8,987 nt of DNA from Bacillota bacterium (GTDB lineage Bacteria; Bacillota_E; Sulfobacillia; Sulfobacillales; Sulfobacillaceae), in NCBI GenBank assembly GCA_021802225.1, contig JAKAAS010000043.1, positions 1 to 8,987 on the forward strand, written 5' to 3'. A program made the position numbers and the translations under genes. The number at the start of each line of letters is the position of its first letter. Position 1 is the first letter of the stretch. A model generated the notes under the pieces. That model searched no databases. It had not been told where the DNA came from and was given only the letters and a program-made list of their open reading frames with translations. Below, piece after piece: positions 1 to 6,294 of this stretch.

Positions 1-314
1 GTGGTATGTCGAAAACCCGCTATCGTCAGCGTTGCTCCACCGTCTTGTCCTCACCAAATTGGTTGCTAGGCTCTGTACATACTATCAATGTACCCCGGGG
101 TTTCTCATGGGTCACGTAAATGGTGGAAAGGGTGCTCCCCGAGATGCTTTTGATTCTGGAGACTCGACGAATGCCATTCGCACCAGGACAGTGCATGTTC
201 GGCTTGAACAAACGCATAACACTACAGATATCCCGTGATTCGGGTTGAGTTGACGAAAATCCGGTGCCGTGCGTCGGCCCTCTCGATTAGAGAAAGGATC
301 TGGTCATCTCGCGC
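1..314. other. Region downstream of the small membrane protein; no gene recognised
   Basis: The only open frames here are about 60-68 codons long, on both strands. They lack a convincing ribosome binding site and do not resemble a family I know. The minus frame contains a peptide STIYVTHE that superficially recalls the H-loop of sugar ABC ATPases, but nothing else of that fold is present. A weak hairpin (GCCG-ACGCA-CGGC, minus strand, about 267-279) followed shortly by ATTTT could end the minus-strand transcript arriving from 315. The stem is only 4 bp and I do not call it a terminator. Confidence 0.4.
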
Positions 315-587
315 TCAGACTCGGTCACGTCTTGTGTCGAGCGTACTGTGAGACCGATCGGGTTGCCGCATCGGTCGCAAGTACCACGGGCGACGTCTGA
401 AGTTTCTCACGTGATAACCAAAAAGAAAACCGAGGGGAGCCACACCCAGCAGGACGAATACGACGTCTCCAATCAATGCACGGGGACCGATTGGATAGCC
501 AAAATGCAGAGCCATTAAGGTGCCCAGCGCTAGATTGGCACCCAAGGGCAACAAGATCAGTCCTGCCAGCGGTCCCGATTGTAACAT
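315..587 (-). CDS. Small two-helix membrane protein downstream of SatP
   Basis: This is a 90-residue protein of unknown function, probably in the inner membrane. Two hydrophobic stretches are visible, about residues 7-28 (LAGLILLPLGANLALGTLMA) and 38-60 (ALIGDVVFVLLGVAPLGFLF). They are followed by a strongly basic tail from residue 61 (RNFRRRPWYLRPMRQ), which should lie in the cytoplasm by the positive-inside rule. It starts 11 bp after the SatP stop codon and is almost certainly cotranscribed with it, so a role linked to acetate transport is possible but only inferred. No Shine-Dalgarno precedes the ATG at 587. The frame stays open back into the end of satP, so translation may be coupled or start further upstream. 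I do not recognise the family. Confidence 0.6.
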   Translation of the reverse strand: MLQSGPLAGLILLPLGANLALGTLMALHFGYPIGPRALIGDVVFVLLGVAPLGFLFGYHVRNFRRRPWYLRPMRQPDRSHSTLDTRRDRV

Positions 588-598
588 GGGATGATGGT

Positions 599-1219
599 TT
601 AGCGTGGTGCGGAGCTGTTGGGGTTGGCGGGATGGGGCTTTCGTGCGATCACCCCCAACGGCAATACATCGCGGTCAAAGGTAAACGTTAACAAATGCGC
701 TGCAGCATAGTACCAGCCCAAGGTGGCAAACACCAAGGTGACCCAACCTCCCACCCGAGTCAGGAACACACTCGGCAGTCCAGCCCCCAGACTGAGCAAA
801 ATCAGCGCTATGACGATGAGGGCGAGAATGGCGCTGAGCACTCGGTTGGTCCGAAGAGACGCCAGAAAGAAATAAAAACTAATCACGGCCCACATCGCCA
901 AAAATACTGCCAGAGCCGATCCCATGGCACTAGCGGGAATCATTTTCACAAACCAGACATTGATAGCGCCCAAGATGACCCAAAAGGGACCATAACTCCC
1001 GAACACCGTGGCCCCGAATGAATTGCCTCTGAGGGTTTCTAAGATCGCCACCAGGATTTGCATCAATCCTCCAAAAAAAAATGCCACGGGCAACACTACG
1101 GCTAATCCATGAGGATCTACGAGTCCCGCATTATATAAGCCCAGCATAAACGAGGTCGTTGAAAACGCGGTCACGGCCCAAGCCGTCCCATCTGCTATTT
1201 GTCCAGAAGACGCAGACAT
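599..1219 (-). CDS. satP: SatP/AceTr (GPR1/FUN34/YaaH) family acetate transporter
   Basis: This is a 206-residue integral membrane protein with six hydrophobic segments, the usual size and topology of the AceTr family, which imports acetate or succinate with protons. Family-like stretches are SFMLGLYNAGLVDP (23-36), the glycine-containing helix VLPVAFFFGGLMQILVAILE (42-61), RGNSFGATVFGSYGPFWV (64-81), and a final amphipathic helix ending YYAAAHLL. The N-terminal NPAPLGL signature of characterised members is not present; the matching segment reads DGTAWAVTAF. Conserved residues later in the chain still support the family. The ATG at 1219 follows GGGAG with 8 nt spacing. A terminator-like hairpin lies about 57 bp upstream and a promoter-like site about 300 bp upstream. 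The small membrane protein gene follows 11 bp downstream. Substrate is inferred from family only. Confidence 0.88.
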   Translation of the reverse strand: MSASSGQIADGTAWAVTAFSTTSFMLGLYNAGLVDPHGLAVVLPVAFFFGGLMQILVAILETLRGNSFGATVFGSYGPFWVILGAINVWFVKMIPASAMGSALAVFLAMWAVISFYFFLASLRTNRVLSAILALIVIALILLSLGAGLPSVFLTRVGGWVTLVFATLGWYYAAAHLLTFTFDRDVLPLGVIARKPHPANPNSSAPR

Positions 1220-1275
1220 TCTACATTCTCCCTCTCCGTCACAACCAAGTGCGATCGACAGGTCGGACGCCAGCG

Positions 1276-1300
1276 AAAAAACCGACGGCTTAAGGGTCGG
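1276..1300 (-). terminator. Terminator-like hairpin in the satP leader
   Basis: On the minus strand, CCGAC (1300-1296) and GTCGG (1286-1282) form a 5-bp GC-rich stem with a 9-nt loop containing CTTAAG, directly followed by six T (1281-1276). It ends 56 bp before the satP start codon. The stem is short for an intrinsic terminator. A second CCGAC copy at 1266-1262 could pair with the same GTCGG arm, so attenuation is possible. It could instead simply end transcription arriving from upstream. Confidence 0.45.
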
Positions 1301-1519
1301 GGAGATCGTGAAAATCCTATGGGGGGATGATTCAAGATAGAAGCCATTGAGGCCATGGATTTACGCTCCCTATCCGTACGGTTGTATCGGTTCAGCCCAC
1401 AGACTGCGATCGGGTGTCCCATCCTACGGTAGGAGTCATTAGCCTCAAGAGGCGATTCACCAGGTTGCGATCCTCAGAATGCCGCAAGCCGGATGGCAGA
1501 TCTCCATTGCCTAAGTTTT

Positions 1520-1548
1520 AGTCTATATAGATTACGCCTAGCTGTCAA
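1520..1548 (-). promoter_or_regulatory. Candidate sigma-A-type promoter for satP
   Basis: Reading the minus strand, TTGACA (1548-1543, full -35 consensus) is followed after exactly 17 nt by TAGACT (1525-1520), which matches TATAAT at four of six positions. The predicted transcript would begin near 1513 and give a leader of about 290 nt before satP. The long leader and the weak -10 keep confidence low. Confidence 0.35.
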
Positions 1549-1639
1549 TGTCATTGTGGGAATTGCCAGCATCGCCAAAAATGTCTGTCGCGTCAGTAAC
1601 CGGTCGCAAGAGAACCCCTGTAGGAATGGAAAGGATCGT

Positions 1640-1702
1640 GGGGTGTTCGCCACCAAGACGCATACTATTGGGCTACATTAATGGCCATGTCCCGAACACC
1701 CC
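1640..1702. repeat. 10-bp perfect inverted repeat, 43-bp spacer
   Basis: GGGGTGTTCG at 1640-1649 is repeated in inverted orientation as CGAACACCCC at 1693-1702. The arms are exact. There is no T-tract next to either arm, so this is not a standard terminator. It could be a long hairpin in the 3' UTR of the GH15 transcript, a protein-binding pair of half-sites, or a mobile-element remnant. Confidence 0.5.
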
Positions 1703-1851
1703 GCCCAAGCGAACTAGTGCACTCAGTCGGTGCCGGATTGCTTGTCGAACGAATCCGTGCGGATAAGTGCATGAACCCGTTCGTCGCGGGGATGTTAGCC
1801 CTGAACCTTGATTGGACGGCGACGGTCGCTCGTCAAAATCGGAGATTGCGA

Positions 1852-3681
1852 TTACACACTCGAGATATTTTGGACTAGTTCCCAGATCATCATAATGATA
1901 CCGAGATGAGAAAAGGCTTGTGGAAAATTGCCGCGAGGAACCCCTGTCTCGACATCGGCATGTTCGCCTAACAGCCCCAAATCTGTCTGTTTTTTCAATA
2001 TGCCATCTAAGATCGATTCGGCCTCGCGTCGGCGTCCCATTCTGATATAGACACGGGCCAACCACGAACTGGCGAGCACAAATGGATGGGCCGCCGCACC
2101 GAGCATGTCGTCACTATATCGGTACACCCAAATTCCTTTGACCAGCGTTTGTTCAATCACCGTTACCGTTTGCAAAAAGCGAGAGGAATGAATAGGGCAA
2201 TACCCATATAAGGGCATAACCAATAATGCTGCATCAACACTCGTCCGACCAAAAGCCGCCACATAATGTCCTAAATGGCTATTATAACCATGAGTTTCAA
2301 TAGTATCGCGCACTCGATCTGCTTCAGTCTGCCAGCGGATTGCCGCTGGGTCTTCTTCGACGGCGCGCGCTAGGAGAGATCCATAATGCAATGCTACCCA
2401 GCACATGAGTTTAGAATGAGTATAATGCGCATCTTGGTCGCGAAATTCCCACAAACTGGCATCTTCCCCACGCCAGTGAGTCGCCACCCATTCAATAATA
2501 GTTTCAAGCATATCCCAGTTAAATCGAAGAAAGTCTCTATGACCAGTGACCTGAAAATATCGCCAAATAGTCCAGACAAAATCTCCTTCAATGTCCAGTT
2601 GCTGTTGGTGCGTCGCAGCATTTCCTTCACGGCAGGGGATGGAGCCCTCAAAGCCCGGGAGCCAACCCAATTCCCGTTCGCCACGAATGAGGGTTCCATC
2701 CACATGAAAAAAAGGAGCGGGGAATGGCTTGCCACCGAGGTCCACACAGTTAAATAGAAACTCTAAAAACCGTCGGCACGCAATCGGATCTCCTGCCTGT
2801 AGAAGTGCCTCAGCAGCAAAGGATCCATCACGCACCCATGCGAAGCGATAGTCCCATTGTCGGGTCTCACCAATGGCTTCTGGCAAAGACGTGGTTGGTG
2901 CTGCAATGATTGCTCCAGTGGTCCGATAGGTTAACGCATTGAGCACTAGGAGGGACCGGACCCAACTCTCCCGATAGGGCTCCAGTTCGGGCACCAAGAC
3001 GGGAACACGACTTCGCCAATAGCGCACCGTTCGGGTAAGAAATCGGTTAGTGCCCTCTGACTCCAATTGCTGCTCGGTTATGCATGTTTCCTCCACAAGG
3101 GCTTCCTCCAAAAGGGAATCCACCGAGTGGTTCCCTTCCCGCTTGTCGTCCGCGATATAACGGAGGATCAGCTCATAATGGCCGGGAGGCAACCACCAGG
3201 TTTCCTGTGATAGGTTGGAGAGGACCGCGTCTGTTATGTCGGACGGCCGACCATTAATGGCGAAGACCAACGCTTCAGATCCCAAGGGGTTGCGCAATAT
3301 GGCTCCTGAACCCGCTGGTGTTGAAGACACTCCGACTAGACCGTAATGAAACCGGGGCCGCAATTCGACGGCCAACGCAATCTCGGTGGTAATGAGGCGG
3401 CGTAGCTCGGTGCGTCCAATGGCCAGATAATCATGAATTGAAGCTTGGCCCTTGGGACTTGTCCATATCGTTTGAAGAACATTGGTATCCGCAACATAGT
3501 GCTGGTGGGACACGGCGGATGTATCAGGCCGCACTCGAAAATACCCGTGGCGGTCCCCGCCAAGCAAGCGCGCAAATACCGTAGGACAATCGTAACGCGG
3601 GAACGGCAACCAATCAATTGACCCGTCGGCACTGACTAGTGCCGCTGTCACCGAATTTGACAGCAATCCATAGAACTGCAT
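1852..3681 (-). CDS. Glycoside hydrolase family 15 (glucoamylase/trehalase-like)
   Basis: This is a full-length 609-residue GH15 enzyme, an inverting hydrolase that removes glucose from alpha-glucosides (starch-type oligosaccharides or trehalose, depending on the member). The N-terminal beta-sandwich domain begins with YGLLSNSVTAALVSADGSIDWLPFPRYD, typical of the bacterial GH15 class. The (alpha/alpha)6 barrel follows from about residue 240. Recognisable blocks are QWDYRFAWVRDGSF (275-288), EGNAATHQQQLDIEGDF (352-368), SLWEFRDQDAHYTHSKLMCW (409-428) and GEHADVETGVPRGNFPQAFSH (572-592). Glu412 is the likely general acid and Glu573 the likely base, by position in these blocks. No signal peptide is visible, so it is probably cytoplasmic. 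The ATG at 3681 follows GAGG with a 10-nt spacing. It appears to be transcribed alone; the next gene upstream is 580 bp away and a terminator lies between. Trehalase versus glucoamylase specificity cannot be told from sequence by eye. Confidence 0.95.
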   Translation of the reverse strand: MQFYGLLSNSVTAALVSADGSIDWLPFPRYDCPTVFARLLGGDRHGYFRVRPDTSAVSHQHYVADTNVLQTIWTSPKGQASIHDYLAIGRTELRRLITTEIALAVELRPRFHYGLVGVSSTPAGSGAILRNPLGSEALVFAINGRPSDITDAVLSNLSQETWWLPPGHYELILRYIADDKREGNHSVDSLLEEALVEETCITEQQLESEGTNRFLTRTVRYWRSRVPVLVPELEPYRESWVRSLLVLNALTYRTTGAIIAAPTTSLPEAIGETRQWDYRFAWVRDGSFAAEALLQAGDPIACRRFLEFLFNCVDLGGKPFPAPFFHVDGTLIRGERELGWLPGFEGSIPCREGNAATHQQQLDIEGDFVWTIWRYFQVTGHRDFLRFNWDMLETIIEWVATHWRGEDASLWEFRDQDAHYTHSKLMCWVALHYGSLLARAVEEDPAAIRWQTEADRVRDTIETHGYNSHLGHYVAAFGRTSVDAALLVMPLYGYCPIHSSRFLQTVTVIEQTLVKGIWVYRYSDDMLGAAAHPFVLASSWLARVYIRMGRRREAESILDGILKKQTDLGLLGEHADVETGVPRGNFPQAFSHLGIIMMIWELVQNISSV

Positions 3682-3767
3682 GTGTCTTTTTCCTCATTTC
3701 CGTGCAATGGGTGGCGGCCAAAGTGTTGGGTCTCATGTTTTCAGCCGTATTCTATGGGTTCCATCGT

Positions 3768-3790
3768 AAAAGGTGCATTCCCAATGCACC
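3768..3790 (-). terminator. Intrinsic terminator/attenuator upstream of the GH15 gene
   Basis: On the minus strand, GGTGCATT (3790-3783), loop GGG, AATGCACC (3779-3772) gives a perfect 8-bp hairpin followed by TTTT (3771-3768). It sits 86 bp before the GH15 start codon. It may end transcription from the HAD operon, whose stop codon is 470 bp upstream, or act as an attenuator in the GH15 leader: part of its first arm can also pair with 3702-3710 (8 of 9 positions). Confidence 0.7.
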
Positions 3791-4019
3791 GCCTACTTGG
3801 CTAGGCGAATAATAGACCGTCCTTAACCACGGAACCCCGTACTCCCACTCGTTCTTGATTTTTCGCGCGCGCTGCCCCTAGACGACAACTTAAAGGATCT
3901 GACACGGTGTCTGTTAGAGTGGTCATAAGTTCGCGACGGCAGAACGAGGTTGCTGGACTGGGATGCGAAGTTGTTTGGGTCGGTTTCCGAAAAAATGGGA
4001 ACACTAACCACCGGCATGA

Positions 4020-4045
4020 GCGGTTCTGGTGATCCACCGGACCGC
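4020..4045. repeat. 11-bp hairpin with one bulged base
   Basis: Arms 4020-4031 (GCGGTTCTGGTG) and 4035-4045 (CACCGGACCGC) pair over 11 bp, with T4025 bulged, one T-G wobble and a 3-nt loop. It lies 9 bp from the 26-bp palindrome. No T-tract follows on either side at terminator distance. Confidence 0.55.
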
Positions 4046-4054
4046 AATAAATCT

Positions 4055-4080
4055 CCGTATGCAGTGATCACTGCATACGG
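4055..4080. repeat. Perfect 26-bp palindrome
   Basis: The half-site CCGTATGCAGTGA (4055-4067) is followed without spacer by its exact reverse complement TCACTGCATACGG (4068-4080); the centre is TGATCA. Symmetry stops at 4054/4081. Because it is self-complementary, both strands translate to the same PYAVITAYG peptide in the overlapping ORFs, which argues these ORFs are artefacts. The lack of any loop makes it a better DNA site for a dimeric protein than an RNA hairpin. Options are a repressor operator, a recombinase or nuclease site, or a small mobile-element remnant. Confidence 0.85.
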
Positions 4081-4263
4081 CAAATATAACGCGCGCTCTC
4101 CCGACGGCGTTAGGGAAGGAGACGGTGTGAGGCTGTGTTCCGCTATAGTTCTCCCCTGATATCGTGTCTGGAGGTCTCGAGAATAATCCCGCAAAACAAC
4201 CTATGATGATTGAGTATTTCCATACAACGATTGCATCTCCTTCATCACACTTTCAACCTATGG

Positions 4264-4722
4264 TTAGGATCGCAGCGTAGCAATCACTTTTTTGGGTTGT
4301 AATAGCAGATCAAACGCTGTGTAGATATTTGGTACAAAGATATCTGCCACCATAATGGATTTTGCCGCAGTGCCTTCAGGACCGGCTGTTATAATAGATA
4401 AATCGGCCGCAGTCATCATTTCATAGTCATTGCGACCATTGCCGACCACCACTACTCCGCCACGCAAAAGTTTGATGGCATTAGCTTTGTCGGTGCCCGT
4501 GTTAACAATCTCAGTGCGAACTGGTAAGGTTTTGAGCGCGTCGTGCACCGATCCGAAGGTATCAGCGGTCAAAACCACACATTCTAATAAGCTCGACAAG
4601 CGCATAATCAAAACTCCAATATTGGAGAACAACTCTCCCCCATCAGCTAGGGTCCCGTTAAAATCAAACACTGCGTAACTGAGCTGGAGGGTGCCCCGTC
4701 CAGGAATTTCAATTGTATACAT
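4264..4722 (-). CDS. HAD-superfamily phosphatase, soluble P-type ATPase class
   Basis: This is a 152-residue soluble hydrolase related to the phosphorylation domain of P-type ATPases. Motif I is VFDFNGTLADGG (about residues 17-28): the nucleophile Asp is present, and the second HAD Asp is Asn, as expected for the P-type-ATPase-like branch, which carries DKTGT in true pumps. Motif II is VVLTADT, the motif III Lys is in TDKANAIKLL, and motif IV is VVVGNGRNDYEMM, matching the GDGxND loop of ATPases. There are no membrane segments. I chose ATG 4722, not the TTG at 4767, because AAGGA lies 7 nt before it and the upstream start would overlap the preceding stop. It is the last gene of a three-gene run, 41 bp after the Cys/His protein. 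Its substrate is unknown. Confidence 0.88.
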   Translation of the reverse strand: MYTIEIPGRGTLQLSYAVFDFNGTLADGGELFSNIGVLIMRLSSLLECVVLTADTFGSVHDALKTLPVRTEIVNTGTDKANAIKLLRGGVVVVGNGRNDYEMMTAADLSIITAGPEGTAAKSIMVADIFVPNIYTAFDLLLQPKKVIATLRS

Positions 4723-4763
4723 GTTCCGTTCCTTTCCAGTCGTCTTATTTGGCACACGCTGGG

Positions 4764-5453
4764 TCAACTGCCACCTGACACGACATCGTCATCATTAGAC
4801 GTGGCTACCAATAACCGATCAGACCAGTATTCCAGCACTTCCTGCCAAGCCCGCCCTGCCTCCAAGTCCTGCGAATCTAAAGAAGTCGCATCAGAGAAGG
4901 ATCCCAGCCATGTCATCCACATCTTTTTTTGTTGATTCCATAGCGATTGACGGAAGCTTTTAGACATCTTGATATCCGTCACAGTAGTTTTGAAATGTGA
5001 CCAGCACACAGTGATCTGCATGGTTGTCTCTGAGCGTGCCACCGCTCTTAGGTAACGTTTGTAGCGTTGAGTCACTTCGTCTTCTAAAATGCAGACAGGA
5101 CATGGAGCGGGCGCTTTCTCGGGCGAAGAATACGAACACAGGGTAGTGAGCACATCTTGAACCACAATCGTTCCACCTAAGGCGCCCTCATACTGAGCAA
5201 GATGGCTTGCATGTCGGGGACAAACTCCCCATGCCTCACGAATACTTTTTTGCGTTTCCCACGCATGAATCATTTCATAGAACAGAGCATCAAAATATTC
5301 TTTTACAGCCCTTTCCTGACCCGCACAAAAAAGACACTGTGCGCTTGTCAAGGACGATAAAAACGCACTATCCCATTTAGTCCCTTGTAATGTTGGATCT
5401 TGCTTTCTTAGTTTTGGGAGTCGGCTGTATGCGCACCAATGCTGTTCAGCCAT
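4764..5453 (-). CDS. Protein with duplicated CxxC/CxxH pairs (DUF6062-like)
   Basis: This is a 229-residue soluble protein with two similar halves. Each has a CxxC pair and later a CxxH pair: CLFC (40-43) with CPRH (78-81), and CPVC (118-121) with CWSH (150-153). The motif order (CxxC followed by an acidic helix, then GxCPRH) recalls DUF6062-type proteins as I remember them. The Cys/His sets look able to hold two metal ions, probably zinc; function is unknown. ATG 5453 is preferred because GGAGA lies 8 nt upstream, while the longer frames starting at 5504 or 5468 have no such site. The start overlaps the stop of the preceding ORF (TGATG), indicating translational coupling, and the HAD gene follows 41 bp later. 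The C-terminus ends in an acidic SNDDDVVSGGS tail. Confidence 0.75.
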   Translation of the reverse strand: MAEQHWCAYSRLPKLRKQDPTLQGTKWDSAFLSSLTSAQCLFCAGQERAVKEYFDALFYEMIHAWETQKSIREAWGVCPRHASHLAQYEGALGGTIVVQDVLTTLCSYSSPEKAPAPCPVCILEDEVTQRYKRYLRAVARSETTMQITVCWSHFKTTVTDIKMSKSFRQSLWNQQKKMWMTWLGSFSDATSLDSQDLEAGRAWQEVLEYWSDRLLVATSNDDDVVSGGS

Positions 5454-5857
5454 CAAGACATTCTCCATTCTGATAGAGGCCACGCAGAGGACGGCATGTG
5501 ACACAGTGATCGTCGCGATGTCATTGTTCCTGTTACGTGACCACTCACGATTCTTACCACTATGTGTTTTGAATGCTCTTTATAGTGTCTCGGGTCGCTT
5601 ACGGCCGCCCCCACCGATTGTGGGATGAGGCCCATTTTCTTAGTGTTAATATGGTTGAAATACGATAAATCGTCACGTCGGAAAGATTGATTCATGTTTC
5701 GTATCGGCCATGCCACAAGCCCCGCGGAGACTCTACGGCTATGCACAAAAATCCGTTGATAATCGCCATTGCAAGGATCTGACTTGTAAATCGCTACGGT
5801 CTGATGGAAAGTTCGCCTAGCAGTATTATGATTGATAAATTTTGCTATCTGACTCAT
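5453..5857 (-). CDS. Unknown 134-aa protein, first ORF of the HAD operon
   Basis: I do not recognise this 134-residue basic, His- and Ser-containing protein, and no domain or membrane segment is visible. Evidence for coding is the near-ideal Shine-Dalgarno GGGAGG 8 nt before the ATG, an uninterrupted frame, and the TGATG overlap with the next gene. Against it, the last 25 residues (RRSLCHMPSSAWPLSEWRMS and before) look like out-of-frame translation, so the protein may be genuine only in its N-terminal part or may be a decaying gene. Its Shine-Dalgarno is half of a 7-bp stem (5866-5893), so its translation may be controlled. Confidence 0.5.
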   Translation of the reverse strand: MSQIAKFINHNTARRTFHQTVAIYKSDPCNGDYQRIFVHSRRVSAGLVAWPIRNMNQSFRRDDLSYFNHINTKKMGLIPQSVGAAVSDPRHYKEHSKHIVVRIVSGHVTGTMTSRRSLCHMPSSAWPLSEWRMS

Positions 5858-5865
5858 TAGGATAT

Positions 5866-5893
5866 CCTCCCTTTGTCAATTGTCTGAGGGAGG
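5866..5893 (-). promoter_or_regulatory. Hairpin that can hide the Shine-Dalgarno of the 134-aa ORF
   Basis: On the minus strand, CCTCCCT (5893-5887) pairs perfectly with AGGGAGG (5872-5866) across a 14-nt loop. The second arm is the Shine-Dalgarno of the ORF starting at 5857. The first arm lies in the last codons of the preceding reading frame (stop TGA 5878-5876, inside the loop). A ribosome finishing that frame would open the stem. A second palindrome, AGGATATCCT (5859-5868), overlaps the same site. Confidence 0.5.
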
Positions 5894-6060
5894 TGTTATT
5901 AGTGGTTTGATCCACGCTTTGGCTTGAGCCACGGTCAACACCATGACCGAGATAATGTTATTGTGCAGATTATGGCCCATTACGTCAATATCTGGCTGAA
6001 ACTTGCGCAAGGTGCCGTCCCAGTCCTAATCAAATAGCGCGTCATATTGAAATTGACCAT
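5876..6060 (-). pseudogene. Frameshifted remnant of an unknown small protein
   Basis: The minus frame ending at 5876 encodes 49 protein-like residues, starting DWDGTLRKFQPDIDVMGHNL and continuing to a hydrophobic stretch IISVMVLTVAQAKAWIKPLI and the end TPPSDN. It has no start codon at its 5' end because TAG (6028-6026) comes just before the first Asp. A different frame upstream is open from 6294 to 5983 (about 104 codons). Near the junction it reads ERSMVNFNMTRYLIR, beginning with an ATG at 6060. Joining the two by a single-base shift near 6026 gives one continuous small protein. The simplest reading is a gene broken by one indel; a sequencing error or a programmed shift are alternatives. 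I do not recognise the family. Confidence 0.4.
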
Positions 6061-6294
6061 GGACCTTTCCGAGAGGATTTCTGTTGCACGCCTTGGTCTT
6101 TCGTCACCTTCATGCGCATCAAGATCGGTCACATGGGTCTCGGTGCCAGTGGAGGGATCCGCAGCCGCGGTATCTTGCGGATGCTCGCCCGTCCAGCAGG
6201 CTGGAGATCCGCGCGTGCTGGCTTCCTGACCGCTTGGATGCTTTCCTGTAGCATGACACCCTGTCCTGACGACGTGCTGTTGTCTCTGGGCGTA

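Larger units (their letters stand above)
1220..1851. other. 632-bp gap between satP and the GH15 gene
   Basis: No ORF here looks like protein. Contents I can support are the satP ribosome binding site, a terminator-like hairpin (1276-1300), a promoter-like site (1520-1548) and a perfect 10-bp inverted repeat (1640-1649 with 1693-1702). A small TCCTA-CGG-TAGGA hairpin also lies near 1422-1434. The GH15 stop codon is at 1852 and I find no convincing T-tracted terminator right behind it. Confidence 0.55.
3682..4263. other. 582-bp structured intergenic region
   Basis: No ORF here is convincing. The longest (minus, 3823-4194, TTG start, no ribosome binding site) runs straight through a perfect palindrome and reads as low-quality protein. 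The region contains the terminator at 3768-3790 and a partly overlapping CGCCTA/TAGGCG 6-bp hairpin (3790-3807). It also has an 11-bp bulged hairpin (4020-4045), a 26-bp palindrome (4055-4080), and a stretch at about 4090-4140 that reads TPSPSLTPSGERA on the minus strand. That peptide recalls the dispersed intergenic repeats of many bacteria that translate as PSPLP..GER-type peptides. Confidence 0.55.

Noticed and set aside
26..217. Minus ORF with an ABC-transporter-like YVTHE peptide
   Set aside because: Only one short peptide recalls the ABC H-loop; no Walker A/B, signature or ribosome binding site is present, and the rest does not fit.
4020..4045. tRNA-like or T-box-like element (GGTTC and GGTGG words)
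   Set aside because: No cloverleaf, anticodon arm or T-box core sequence can be drawn around these words.
3823..4194. Minus-strand 123-codon ORF
   Set aside because: TTG start, no binding site, and its central part is simply the translation of the 26-bp palindrome and neighbouring repeat-like DNA.
5874..5879. TTGACA just before the 134-aa ORF as a -35 box
   Set aside because: A -10 at normal spacing would fall on the start codon, leaving no room for the ribosome binding site in the transcript.
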